This document shows, one piece after another, positions 1 through 7,842 of a stretch of DNA of 64,000 nucleotides. The position numbers and the translations under genes are program-made. The stretch covers positions 1,426,001 to 1,490,000 of the forward strand of contig NZ_CP060034.1 in NCBI RefSeq assembly GCF_023208195.1, written 5' to 3'. The first letter of the stretch is position 1; each line of letters starts with the position of its first letter. Source of the stretch: Nocardioides sp. InS609-2 (GTDB taxonomy: Bacteria > Actinomycetota > Actinomycetes > Propionibacteriales > Nocardioidaceae). A model generated the notes under the pieces. That model saw only the letters and a list, made by a program, of their open reading frames with translations. It did not search any database and was not told the origin of the DNA.

Positions 1-1234
1 ACGAGCGGCCGTCGCGGTCGTCGCCGTACACACCGGTGTAGCGGATCGTCTCCTGGTCGGCGGGCATCTTGCCGTCGACCGCCTTGGCGACGACGCCGGC
101 GAGTACGCCGAGCAGCCGGAGGATGACGAAGGTGCGCGCGTTGGTCGGCGCCGGGAAGACCGGCGTCAGCAGCGTGCCGGGCTCGGGGAACCGCATCTCG
201 ATGAGCGGCACGATGCCCTCGTTGACGTCGAGCTCGGCCATCCGCTCGGGCGACTCGGCCAGGTTGCGCAGGATCGGCGCGAGCCACTTCTTGAGGAAGA
301 CGCCGTCGCTGTAGTCACCGCAGTGGTTGATCGGTCCCTTGGCCTGCGGGCTGGTGCCGTCGAAGTCGAGCACCAGCCGTTCGCCGTCGGGGTCGTCCTT
401 GGGTGTGCGGGTGAGGGTGATCCGCTGGGTGTGCAGCCTGGGGTCGTCGACACCGTCGTGCTCGGCGTAGTCCTCCCAGGTCCACGAGCCGACCGGGATC
501 TGGCTGAGGATCTCGCGGCGGTACGTCGTGGTGGTGCGGTCCAGGATCGCGTCGAAGCACGACTCGACCGTGGCGACGCCGTACCTCTCGAAGAGCTCAC
601 CGAGACGTCGGGCACCCATCAGGCAGGCCGAGCACTCGGCGTCGAGATCGGCGGCGAGCGACTCGGGCATCCGGGAGTTGCGGGTCATGATGCTCAACGC
701 GGCCCGGTTGGGCACACCCGCGTCCCAGAGCCGGATCGGCGGCACCATCAGGCCTTCCTCGAAGACGCTGGTGGCGTGGCTGGGCATCGAGCCCGGCACC
801 GCGCCGCCAATGTCGTCGTGGTGACCAAAAGCCTGCACGAACGCGACGACCTTGCCTTCGGCGAAGACCGGCACCGTGACGCAGAGGTCGGGCAGGTGGC
901 CGATGCCGCCCTCGGAGCGGTAGACGTCGTTGTGGAAGAAGACGTCGCCCTCGCGCATCTCCTCGATCGGGAAGTCGCGGGCGACCGGGTGCACCAGCGC
1001 GGAGTAGGACCGGCCGGTGAGCTTGCGCAGCAGCCGGTCGTGGATGCCGGCGCGGAAGTCGTGCGCGTCGCGGATCATCGGGCTGCGGCTGGTGCGGCCG
1101 ATGGCGGTCTCGACCTCCATCTCGACACTCGCGAGCGAGCCCTGCACGATCTCGACCAGCACCGGGTCGGCGCTCGCGCCGGCGTCGTCGGTCAACATGC
1201 CGTAGGGGAACTGGGTCGGCGCGCGCCTGCTCAT
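1..1234 (-). CDS. hyuB: Hydantoinase B / oxoprolinase family protein (HyuB), 3' end outside window
   Basis: The visible 411 codons form the N-terminal part of a HyuB subunit; the C-terminus lies beyond the window edge. The start ATG overlaps the hyuA stop (ATGA), so the subunits are translationally coupled. Family hallmarks seen are GDVFFHNDVYRSEGGIGHLP near residues 100-120 and GHHDDIGGAVPGSMP near residues 140-155, with a His/Asp cluster. HyuA and HyuB together form ATP-dependent ring-opening amidohydrolases (N-methylhydantoinase, 5-oxoprolinase) or related carboxylases. The substrate cannot be read from sequence. The neighbouring purine/pyrimidine-type genes suggest a cyclic ureide or imide. 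Family assignment is secure, substrate open. Confidence 0.93.
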   Translation of the reverse strand, partial: MSRRAPTQFPYGMLTDDAGASADPVLVEIVQGSLASVEMEVETAIGRTSRSPMIRDAHDFRAGIHDRLLRKLTGRSYSALVHPVARDFPIEEMREGDVFFHNDVYRSEGGIGHLPDLCVTVPVFAEGKVVAFVQAFGHHDDIGGAVPGSMPSHATSVFEEGLMVPPIRLWDAGVPNRAALSIMTRNSRMPESLAADLDAECSACLMGARRLGELFERYGVATVESCFDAILDRTTTTYRREILSQIPVGSWTWEDYAEHDGVDDPRLHTQRITLTRTPKDDPDGERLVLDFDGTSPQAKGPINHCGDYSDGVFLKKWLAPILRNLAESPERMAELDVNEGIVPLIEMRFPEPGTLLTPVFPAPTNARTFVILRLLGVLAGVVAKAVDGKMPADQETIRYTGVYGDDRDGRS

Positions 1235-3348
1235 GCTTGATCCCTCTTGTCGACTCGAGTCACGATGATGTTGAGGTAGTCGTCGACCCGGGCACTGAAG
1301 CCCGGGTGCAGCGGCACCGTGGAGCCGAACTCCTCGATGATGGCCGGGCCGTTGATCACGGTCCCCGGTGGCAGCTCGGAGCGTTGGAACAATGCGGTGT
1401 CGACGTACCCGATCTCCGCGTCAAAGCACACTTCTCTCGTTGGTCGAGTAGCCCCCGAGGCACGAGGGGGCGTATCGAGACCCTCCGCCTTCCGGATCTC
1501 CGGCCGCTGGATCGGCCCGATCCCCGACGTCCGCACGTTCACCCACTCCACCTGCTGCGAGTCGTCAGCAGAGAAGTCGTAGCCGTACAACGTCTTGTGC
1601 TCCGCATGGAACCGGTTCGCCACCTCGTCGAGCGCGGCCCGGTCGAGCGGCCCGTCGGGCACCGGCACCCGCACCTCGAAGGCCTGCCCGAAGTAGCGCA
1701 CGTCGGCGGTCCGCTGGAAGACGTGCGTCTCGTCGGCGAAGCCCTCGGTGGTGAGGGCAACGCGGGCCTGCTCGGTGAGCGCGTCGTACGCCGTCTGCAG
1801 GGTCGCGGGGTCGACCGACTCGTGCAGCGCGACATGGGTCTGCACGTAGTCGTTCTTGACGTCGACGGTGAGCAGCCCGAACGCCGACACGTTGCCGGGG
1901 TTGGGCGGCACCAGCACGGTGGGGATGCCGAGGATGTCCATCAACCTGCAGAGCAGCAGCGAGCCGGAGCCGCCGAACGTGGTGAGGGTGAAGTCGCGGA
2001 CGTCGAGCCCGCGCTTGACGGTGACCTGGCGCAGGGCGTTGGCCTGGTTCCAGGCGGAGATCTCGAGTACGCCGGCAGCACAGGCCTCGGCCGACATGCC
2101 GAGCTCCTTGGCCAGCGCCTCGATGCCCGCCTTCGCCGAGTCGGCGTCGAGCGGGATCTCGCCTCCGAGCAGATGTGGCGGGATGCGGCCGAGGAAGACG
2201 TGCGCGTCGGTGATGGTGACCTGGTCGCCGCCCTTGCCGTAGCAGATGGGACCGGGGTCGGCGCCCGCCGACTGTGGCCCGACCTTGAGCGTGCCCTCAG
2301 GCGAGAGCCAGGCGATCGAGCCGCCGCCGGCGCCGACGGTGACCACGTCGATCATCGGGATCTTCGACGGGTAGGCCCCGACGCTGCCCTCGGTGGTGAG
2401 CGCAGGCTGGCCGTCGATGACGACCGAGACGTCGGTGGACGTGCCGCCGCCGTCACTGGTGAGGACACGGTCGAAGCCGGCCACCTTGGCGATCAGCGCG
2501 GCGCCAAGGGCGCCCGCGGCAGGCCCGGACAGCACGGTGGTGATCGGCTGGTGCACGACCTCGTCGGCCGACAGCACCCCGCCGTTGGACTTCATCACGT
2601 AGAACGGCACCTTGCGGCCGCCGTACTCCTGGAGGCGTCGGCTGATGTTCGTGACGTAGCGGCTGAGCCTCGGCTTGACCGCCGCGTCGACGAGGGTGGT
2701 CATGGCGCGTTCGTACTCGCGGTACTCGCGCAGCACCTCGCTCGAGATCGAGACGACCGCGTCGGGGTGCTCCTCGGCGAGGATCGCGCGCATCCGCTCC
2801 TCGTGGTCGGGGTTTGCGTAGGCGTGCAGGAAGCAGACCCCGAGGGTGTCGATGCCCTTGGCCCTGAACCAGCGAGCGACCTCGCGCGCGCCGTCCTCGT
2901 CGAACCGCCGCACCTCCGCGCCGGTGAAGTCGAGCCGACCGCCGACCGCCTTCACGAGGTGCCTGGGCACGATCCGGGGCGGCTTCACCCAGAAGTAGGA
3001 GTTGCCGTAGCCGTCGGGCACCGACTGCCGCGCGATCTCGAGCATCGCGTCGTAGCCCTCGGTGGTGATGAACCCGAGCGCGTCGACCTTGCCCTCGAGC
3101 AGCTGGTTGGTCGCGACCGTGGTGCCGTGGCTGACCGCGGCGATCGCGCTGCCGTCACCCTCGGGAAGCCCGAGCAGCCCCAGCACCTTGTCGATGCCGG
3201 CCATGAACCCGTCGGCCGGGTCGGAGGGCGTCGAGGGGGTCTTGGTGGTGACCAGCTCCCCGCTCTCCTCGTCGAGGGCGACGACGTCGGTGAACGTGCC
3301 ACCGGTGTCGATGCCGATGCGAATCCTACGCGTTGCTGGCTCAGACAT
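1231..3348 (-). CDS. hyuA: Hydantoinase A / oxoprolinase family protein (HyuA)
   Basis: This 705-residue protein is the ATP-binding partner of HyuB. The N-terminal domain carries the acetate kinase/actin-fold phosphate loop IGIDTGGTFTDV (about residues 9-20), and the central domain has SGPAAGALGA and TSDGGGTSTDVSV. The C-terminal domain ends with a GPAIIEEFGST segment. ATP is expected to activate a cyclic amide carbonyl for hydrolysis. I chose the ATG at 3348; an ATG at 3357 is also possible and neither has a clear ribosome-binding site. Residues about 622-637 (TPPRASGATRPTRE) are translated from an interspersed palindromic repeat and have no counterpart in the family as I know it. Confidence 0.93.
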   Translation of the reverse strand: MSEPATRRIRIGIDTGGTFTDVVALDEESGELVTTKTPSTPSDPADGFMAGIDKVLGLLGLPEGDGSAIAAVSHGTTVATNQLLEGKVDALGFITTEGYDAMLEIARQSVPDGYGNSYFWVKPPRIVPRHLVKAVGGRLDFTGAEVRRFDEDGAREVARWFRAKGIDTLGVCFLHAYANPDHEERMRAILAEEHPDAVVSISSEVLREYREYERAMTTLVDAAVKPRLSRYVTNISRRLQEYGGRKVPFYVMKSNGGVLSADEVVHQPITTVLSGPAAGALGAALIAKVAGFDRVLTSDGGGTSTDVSVVIDGQPALTTEGSVGAYPSKIPMIDVVTVGAGGGSIAWLSPEGTLKVGPQSAGADPGPICYGKGGDQVTITDAHVFLGRIPPHLLGGEIPLDADSAKAGIEALAKELGMSAEACAAGVLEISAWNQANALRQVTVKRGLDVRDFTLTTFGGSGSLLLCRLMDILGIPTVLVPPNPGNVSAFGLLTVDVKNDYVQTHVALHESVDPATLQTAYDALTEQARVALTTEGFADETHVFQRTADVRYFGQAFEVRVPVPDGPLDRAALDEVANRFHAEHKTLYGYDFSADDSQQVEWVNVRTSGIGPIQRPEIRKAEGLDTPPRASGATRPTREVCFDAEIGYVDTALFQRSELPPGTVINGPAIIEEFGSTVPLHPGFSARVDDYLNIIVTRVDKRDQA
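1440..1482. repeat. Interspersed palindromic repeat inside hyuA
   Basis: The sequence begins TTGGTCGAGTAGCCCCC and ends GGGGGCGTATCGAGACC, giving an imperfect hairpin with a perfect GCCCCC/GGGGGC core and GGTCGA/TCGAGACC arms. The same arms recur at 36492-36571, and related arms occur at 7991-8010. It lies wholly within the hyuA reading frame, which stays open through it. Short elements of this kind are common in Nocardioides-like genomes, from memory and not tested here. Confidence 0.7.
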
Positions 3349-3398
3349 GGGGACCATTCAAACGACCGTGTACGACGGGCTGCGAGGTCACAATCTGC

Positions 3399-3422
3399 TG
3401 ACAAAATGGGCGATCGTTGTCA
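3399..3422. promoter_or_regulatory. Inverted repeat TGACAA-N12-TTGTCA upstream of hyuA
   Basis: Perfect 6-bp half-sites TGACAA and TTGTCA are separated by 12 bases, between the small ORF at 3425-3520 and hyuA. The half-sites are identical to those of the palindrome at 6114-6129 in front of the secreted-peptide gene, where the spacer is only 4 bases. It is AT-richer than its surroundings and has a weak stem, so an operator is more likely than a terminator. Which protein binds is unknown; the XRE regulator nearby is a candidate. Confidence 0.4.
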
Positions 3423-3424
3423 GG

Positions 3425-3520
3425 TCATGCCATGAAGTGCAGCGGCTTGGGGAAGGGCTTGGGCACATCGTCGACGCCATAGTTGAGGCGTCGGGTCGGG
3501 GCGGTCAGTTCATCGGACAT
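3425..3520 (-). CDS. 31-residue small ORF with strong ribosome-binding site upstream of hyuA
   Basis: The ORF encodes MSDELTAPTRRL...PLHFMA and stops 67 to 76 bases before hyuA, depending on the hyuA start. The ATG follows a good Shine-Dalgarno sequence, AGGAG with a 7-base spacing, which is stronger than that of hyuA itself. The segment LNYGVDDVPKPFPKPL resembles the extreme N-terminus of NCS2 purine permeases, where a YGxDDxPP-type segment precedes the first helix. It may therefore be the remnant of a truncated permease gene, or a genuine leader peptide of the hyu operon. I cannot decide between these. Confidence 0.45.
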   Translation of the reverse strand: MSDELTAPTRRLNYGVDDVPKPFPKPLHFMA

Positions 3521-3786
3521 GGCAACGCTCCTGCCTAGGTTGCTTCGTACTCAAGACCCGCGCGGGCAGGCCAACAACCGCCGTTTCCAGATGGCTCGAT
3601 TAGCAGGCCTAATGGAGCTTGCGCGGCAGGCGCGAACGTCCGGCCGGACTGGACAGGCAACACAAGATCTACGTCCAGAAGCGCTACAGATGATCCGGTC
3701 GGGATCCCAACGCTCGGCGCGAGGTCAGCCGCAAGGCATCCGCCCGGGTACGGCGCGGGAGGGGTTTGGCGACATCAGTGAAGACG
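3521..3786. other. Gene-free stretch between hyu locus and XRE module
   Basis: No reading frame here has convincing codon use or a ribosome-binding site. The composition is less GC-rich than its neighbours and it contains scattered remnants with no recognisable product. It should hold the promoter for the small ORF/hyuA transcript on the minus strand. I see no clear -35/-10 pair, tRNA or strong hairpin. Confidence 0.5.
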
Positions 3787-4290
3787 TCAGCTCTCGAGGC
3801 AGCCCTCGTCCTGGCCGATGGCGATCCACTGCTCGGCGTACACCTCGTGCTCGGCTCCGTGGCCGGCTATGTATTCGGTGTACTCCATGACGATCAGCTC
3901 GTCGATGGCCTCACAGATGTCGTCGTCATCGTCGTCATCGGCCGCCACGTCCGGGGCGTAGCGGTCGACCAGCTTCCGGGCGCCCGCGACACCTCTGCCC
4001 ACGAAGTCATCGGCGAACCGCTGGGGTGCGAAGCGACCCTGCTTGGCCGCATCTGCCAAGGTCTCTTCGAATGCTCCCCGGTAGCTCTCGAAGAAGGTCA
4101 GCAATGCCTCGGCCTGACGGCGCGCGTCGGGGCGCACCTCCCGGCGGAGGTCGTAGAGCTCGGTGATGTCGGCGACCGAGGCGCCCCGGGCAGCGAGGGC
4201 GGTGACCAGGCGGGTCACGCGCACGAACCGTTCCAGGCCGTCACCTGCCTTCGCGAGCTCGACGAAGGCGCCTGACATTGACGTAGGCAT
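3787..4290 (-). CDS. Hypothetical protein, 167 residues, divergent from XRE regulator
   Basis: I do not recognise the family. The chosen ATG at 4290 has a strong ribosome-binding site (GGAGG, 7 bases upstream). The protein looks soluble, mostly helical and acidic, with no signal peptide. Visible features are an Arg-rich central part (LRREVRPDARRQAEALLTFF) and an unbroken run of seven aspartates near residue 125. The C-terminal region is acidic and rich in Ile and Tyr (DELIVMEYTEYIAGHG). It is transcribed divergently from the XRE-TPR regulator, and a palindrome at 4522-4537 lies in the shared intergenic region, so it may be a target or partner of that regulator. Confidence 0.65.
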   Translation of the reverse strand: MPTSMSGAFVELAKAGDGLERFVRVTRLVTALAARGASVADITELYDLRREVRPDARRQAEALLTFFESYRGAFEETLADAAKQGRFAPQRFADDFVGRGVAGARKLVDRYAPDVAADDDDDDDICEAIDELIVMEYTEYIAGHGAEHEVYAEQWIAIGQDEGCLES

Positions 4291-4521
4291 GGCGATCCTC
4301 CAACCCGGCCGGGGGTGTTGCACCCAGTGCACCGGATCGGCGGCCGACCTGTCATCGCCAAAGATGGGTGACCCGTCGATGGGTCAGTGCATGGCCAACG
4401 GCGCGTCTCGGCAGTCCCGGAGCCGCCGGTTCGGGTACGTCAAGGCACACGAGGTGCGGATCGTCCGGGGCGTTGATGGGCCGTTCCTCGACAGGTCCTT
4501 GTCGTGCTCAGTTCGCGAGGC

Positions 4522-4537
4522 TGACACGTATTCGTCA
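4522..4537. promoter_or_regulatory. Candidate operator TGACACGTATTCGTCA in front of XRE gene
   Basis: The 16-base site lies 20 bases before the regulator's start codon. It matches the palindrome TGACAAGATTTTGTCA at 6114-6129 at 12 of 16 positions, including both outer TGAC and GTCA arms. A shared site in front of the regulator and in front of the peptide gene is what an autoregulated signalling module would show. Binding is inferred. Confidence 0.5.
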
Positions 4538-4557
4538 TCTTCAGTCACAATGGGGGG

Positions 4558-5919
4558 ATGCGCGACGACCTCATCGACCTGCTCCGCACGATCGACCCTG
4601 CACAGCTGGGCGACCGGATCAGAACTGCGCGCCTGCGCGCGGGGCTGACCCAGACCCAGGTGGCGGGTGACGCGGTCTCGGTCGGATACGTCTCGCGGAT
4701 CGAGAGCGGACAGCGTCGGCCGGACACCGGGCTGCTCGTCGGGATTGCAGATCGGCTCGCCGTCACCGTCGATGAGCTGCTGCTCGGTGTCGCGCCCGAC
4801 CACATCGCCGAGCTGCGGCTCCAGCTCGACCACGCGGAGCTGGCACTGGCCACGGGGTCGCCTGACCAGGCGCTCGAGATCGTCAGCCGGATCCTCGCGG
4901 ATCCCGCGGTCGAGGAGCTCACCGACCTGCGTCGCAGCACCTGCTACCTCCGCGCAAGTGCCCTCGAAGCGACCGGTGACCTACAAGAGGCGATCCTCGC
5001 GCTCGAGGACCTCGCCGAGACATCGCCGCCGGACCTGGCCTGGATCGACGGTCTGGCCGCACTGAGCCGGTGCTACCGGGAGTCAGGCGAGCTCGGCCGC
5101 GCGATCGAGGTCGGCACCCAGGGGACCCGGCGCGTCGAGGAGCTCGAGCTGGACGGGGTCGACGAGGCCATCCGGCTGACCCTCACCCTCGCAGCGGCCT
5201 ACTATGAGCAGGGTGACGCCGCCTACGCCGCTCGCCTGTGCCGGCGCGGGATCGAGCGCGCGGAGGCCATTGCTTCGCCCGTTGCGAAGGCGATGGCGTA
5301 CTGGAACAGCTCGGTCATCGAGTCGATGCGCGGCAACGCCGCAGCAGCGCTGCCGATGACCCGTCGCGCCCTGGCCGTGATCGAAGCTACCGACGACGCA
5401 CGCAACATCGCGCGACTGCGCACCCACCTGGGCATCCTCCAACTTCGACTCGACCCGCCGGAGCCCGAGGAGGCGCTCGATCTCCTGACGCATGCTGCCG
5501 ACGATCTCGCGTTCACCGGTGCGGGGCCGGCCGACCTGGCCGACAACCGGATCGCACAGGCGCGCGCGCGGTTCCTGCTCGGGGACACAGACGGCGCTCG
5601 TCGTCAGGCCACCGAGACCGCGACGGGGGTTCGTTCCGGCATGCCGCTACTCGCCGCAGACGCGTTCGCCCTGCTCGGTCAGATCGCAGTGCACGAGGAT
5701 GCGCTCGACACCGCCCGCAGCCACTTCCAGGAGGCGGTCCTCCTGCTCAGTGGAGTGGGCGCGGACCGCGCGGCCGCGCAGCTGTGGTTCGAGCTCGCCG
5801 GGTTGTTCGAGAGCGTCGACGAACCCGCGTCTGCGCTAGACGCCTACCGTCGCGCCGCAGCGGCAACCGGGCTGATGGCTCCGTCCTCACGCCAGGTGAC
5901 ACCGGCGAGGACACGCTGA
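4558..5919 (+). CDS. XRE-family transcriptional regulator with C-terminal TPR domain
   Basis: This 453-residue protein has an N-terminal helix-turn-helix (about residues 17-75: LGDRIRTARLRAGLTQTQVA, then VSRIESGQRRP). About 370 residues of helical tetratricopeptide-like repeats follow, rich in ALEA, AYYEQGDAAYAARL and LLGQIAVHEDALDTA units. The architecture and length match RRNPP regulators (Rgg, PlcR, NprR, PrgX), whose TPR domains bind imported signalling peptides, and also peptide-independent actinobacterial XRE-TPR proteins. A gene for a small secreted peptide converges on it ten bases downstream, as is common for RRNPP pairs. Candidate autoregulatory operator at 4522-4537. Regulator assignment is firm; peptide sensing is inference. 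Confidence 0.88.
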   Translation: MRDDLIDLLRTIDPAQLGDRIRTARLRAGLTQTQVAGDAVSVGYVSRIESGQRRPDTGLLVGIADRLAVTVDELLLGVAPDHIAELRLQLDHAELALATGSPDQALEIVSRILADPAVEELTDLRRSTCYLRASALEATGDLQEAILALEDLAETSPPDLAWIDGLAALSRCYRESGELGRAIEVGTQGTRRVEELELDGVDEAIRLTLTLAAAYYEQGDAAYAARLCRRGIERAEAIASPVAKAMAYWNSSVIESMRGNAAAALPMTRRALAVIEATDDARNIARLRTHLGILQLRLDPPEPEEALDLLTHAADDLAFTGAGPADLADNRIAQARARFLLGDTDGARRQATETATGVRSGMPLLAADAFALLGQIAVHEDALDTARSHFQEAVLLLSGVGADRAAAQLWFELAGLFESVDEPASALDAYRRAAAATGLMAPSSRQVTPARTR

Positions 5920-5929
5920 CTCCGGGGCG

Positions 5930-6073
5930 TCAGCAGCACCAGCGGTTTGACATCACCACGGGCGCGGAGTCCAAGCTCGCCGAGTCCGGCGTCGCGGCGG
6001 TGACCACTCCCCCGACTCCCAGCAGCGACAGCATGGCGACGACTCCGACGAGGATCCTGTGCGTTCCGCTCAT
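5930..6073 (-). CDS. Small secreted peptide precursor, 47 residues
   Basis: The ATG at 6073 follows a purine-rich AGAAAGAAG stretch. The precursor has a short basic N-terminus (MSGTHR), a hydrophobic core (ILVGVVAMLSLLGVGGVV) and a small-residue cleavage region (TAA). The predicted mature peptide is about 20 residues, starting near TPDSAS and ending SNRWCC. The tail is notable for an Arg-Trp pair and two terminal cysteines. The gene converges on the XRE-TPR regulator with a ten-base gap, and a perfect palindrome lies 41 bases upstream of its start. I infer an export signal and possibly a signalling or redox-active peptide. No homologue is known to me. Confidence 0.6.
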   Translation of the reverse strand: MSGTHRILVGVVAMLSLLGVGGVVTAATPDSASLDSAPVVMSNRWCC

Positions 6074-6113
6074 GATGACTTCTTTCTGGCCCCGGAAGAC
6101 CGGAACGGTAGTT

Positions 6114-6129
6114 TGACAAGATTTTGTCA
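6114..6129. promoter_or_regulatory. Palindromic operator candidate TGACAAGATTTTGTCA
   Basis: A perfect inverted repeat (TGACAA-GATT-TTGTCA) lies 41 bases upstream of the secreted-peptide start, in an AT-rich island that contrasts with the GC-rich surroundings. It shares 12 of 16 bases with the site at 4522-4537 ahead of the XRE gene. Such a site is expected to bind a dimeric helix-turn-helix protein, most simply the adjacent XRE regulator. Confidence 0.6.
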
Positions 6130-6453
6130 CATATTGGCAAGGCTTGTGGCAGAATAGCCCTACATTGCGTTTCGAGGCACCACCCGCACATCAGATCCCC
6201 CATCTGGCGGTGTGTGTCTCGGGAACGCGGCACAGAGAAGACGCATCGACCCCGCCCGGTCAACCTCCCCCCGGAGCCGTAGGCGGGGTCGAGCGCCGTC
6301 CGGGCCCTGATCGCAGGCGCGGCCGACGGTCACGCGCCTCCGGGAAGCCGCAGCCCGCGCGGGCGGGCCGGCAGTCTCCGGGCTTCCGCCCCGGTCACGG
6401 CCGAGTACGTCCCTCGAGACCAAGGTGGCCATGGTGGTCTAGCCCAGCTGGCC
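6130..6453. other. Intergenic region with several inverted repeats
   Basis: No gene is supported here. It contains three stems: CGACCCCGCC at 6247-6256 paired with 6282-6291; GGAAGCC at 6343-6349 paired with 6381-6387, enclosing the palindrome GCCCGCGCGGGC; and AGACCA at 6417-6422 paired with 6435-6440. The promoter-proximal part presumably serves the peptide gene. The stems nearest 6454 follow the amidase operon. Confidence 0.55.
6343..6387 (-). terminator. Probable terminator of the permease-hydroxylase-amidase operon
   Basis: GGAAGCC pairs with GGCTTCC across a loop that itself contains the palindrome GCCCGCGCGGGC. It lies about 65 bases after the amidase stop on the minus strand. No T-run follows, which is usual for actinobacterial terminators. 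Confidence 0.4.
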
Positions 6454-7842
6454 TCAGCGGTCGGCGCCCTCGACGGCCGCCGCGATCTCAAGCAGCCTCC
6501 GGTCGGCGCCATGAGGGGCGACGATCTGGATGCCGACCGGCAAGCCGTCGACGGTGTCACCGGTGGGGAGGGAGATGGCCGGGCAGCCGGTGACGGTGAT
6601 GAAGTACGCCGACTTCATCCAGTCGAGGTAGGTCTCCATGGGCTTGCCGTTGATGTCGGAGGGGAACTCCTGATCGGCGGGGAACGGCGGCACCTGTGAG
6701 ACCGGCAGCACGAGGACGTCGTACTGCTCGAAGAACAGGCGCATCGCCTCGGCGAGCGAGGTGCGCTGGGCGTACGCGCGGGCGATGTCGGCGCCGGTCA
6801 GGCCCTGGCCGAGGCGGATGTTGTCGGCCAGTGACTGCTTGAAGGAGTGGGGGTTGTCGGCGAGGAGCTTCCCGAACTTCGCCTGGAAGTGCCAGGCGCG
6901 GAGGGTGCGGAAGGTGTCATCGGCGAGGCTGAGGTCGGGGTGTGCACCCGTGACGTGAGAGCCGTTCGCCGTGAACGTCCGTCCGCCTTCCTCGACCACC
7001 GCGGCGACCCGGTCGTCGACCTCGAAGGCGCCGCCGAGGTCGATGCTCAGCGCGACCCGGAGCCCGGACAACGAGCCGGCAACCGGAGACGCAAACACGG
7101 AGCCGGGGTCGCCCAAGGCCATCGGCGCCCGCGGATCCGGGCCGGCGAGGACAGAGAGGAGCAGCGCCAGGTCGCCGACGTTGCGGGCCATCGGTCCGGC
7201 GACAGACGTCGTCTCCCAGTGGTTGCGCTGCGGCCACTCCGGCACCCGGCCCAGCGACGGGCGCATGCCGACGACACCGCAGAACGACGCCGGGTTGCGC
7301 AGCGAGCCGCCCATGTCGGAGCCCTCCGCGAGCGGCACCATGCCGGAGGCCAGCGCGCACGCCGCTCCCCCACTCGAGCCGCCGGCGGAGAAGCGCGGGT
7401 CGACGGGGTTGAGCGTCGTACCGAAGATCGTGTTGAAGGTGTGCGACCCGGCGGCGAACTCCGGCACGTTGGTCTTGCCGATCGTCACCGCGCCGGCGCG
7501 GCGTACGCGCTCGACGACCAGCTCGTCGTTCTCGGGCACGTGGTCGGCGAAGAGCGGCGAGCCGTACGTCGTGCGCCAGCCCCCGACCGCGTGGGTGTCC
7601 TTGAAGGCGAACGGGAGCCCGTGCAACGGTCCGACCTCGTCGCCGGACGTCAGCGCCTCGTCGGCCTCGGTCGCGCCGGTGCGAGCGCGCTCCTCGTCGA
7701 GCGAGACGATCGCGTTGAGCCCGGGGTTGCGTTCGGCGATGCGCGCCAGGTGCAGGTCCATCAGCTCGCGCGCGGAGATCCCACGGTCGGCCACGGCCGC
7801 GACCATCTCGCGCGCGGTGGAGTCGACCGTGAGGTCGGTCAT
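6454..7842 (-). CDS. Amidase signature family amidase
   Basis: This 462-residue protein has the full amidase-signature catalytic triad: Lys81 in FAFKDTHAVGG, the cis-Ser in FSAGGSSGGAACALASG (about Ser156) and the nucleophile Ser180 in GSDMGGSLRNPASFCG. These enzymes hydrolyse amides; relatives include GatA, allophanate hydrolase and indoleacetamide hydrolase, so the substrate is not defined. It is the last gene of a six-gene operon, with a start overlapping the CoxG-like stop by four bases. In this setting it probably removes ammonia from a linear ureide or amide released by ring opening. It lacks the C-terminal extension of allophanate hydrolases. Confidence 0.9.
   Translation of the reverse strand: MTDLTVDSTAREMVAAVADRGISARELMDLHLARIAERNPGLNAIVSLDEERARTGATEADEALTSGDEVGPLHGLPFAFKDTHAVGGWRTTYGSPLFADHVPENDELVVERVRRAGAVTIGKTNVPEFAAGSHTFNTIFGTTLNPVDPRFSAGGSSGGAACALASGMVPLAEGSDMGGSLRNPASFCGVVGMRPSLGRVPEWPQRNHWETTSVAGPMARNVGDLALLLSVLAGPDPRAPMALGDPGSVFASPVAGSLSGLRVALSIDLGGAFEVDDRVAAVVEEGGRTFTANGSHVTGAHPDLSLADDTFRTLRAWHFQAKFGKLLADNPHSFKQSLADNIRLGQGLTGADIARAYAQRTSLAEAMRLFFEQYDVLVLPVSQVPPFPADQEFPSDINGKPMETYLDWMKSAYFITVTGCPAISLPTGDTVDGLPVGIQIVAPHGADRRLLEIAAAVEGADR

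Noticed and set aside
1237..3435. 732-residue plus-strand open frame opposite hyuA
   Set aside because: It is an antisense shadow of a high-GC gene, with no ribosome-binding site and biased His/Arg/Asp composition.
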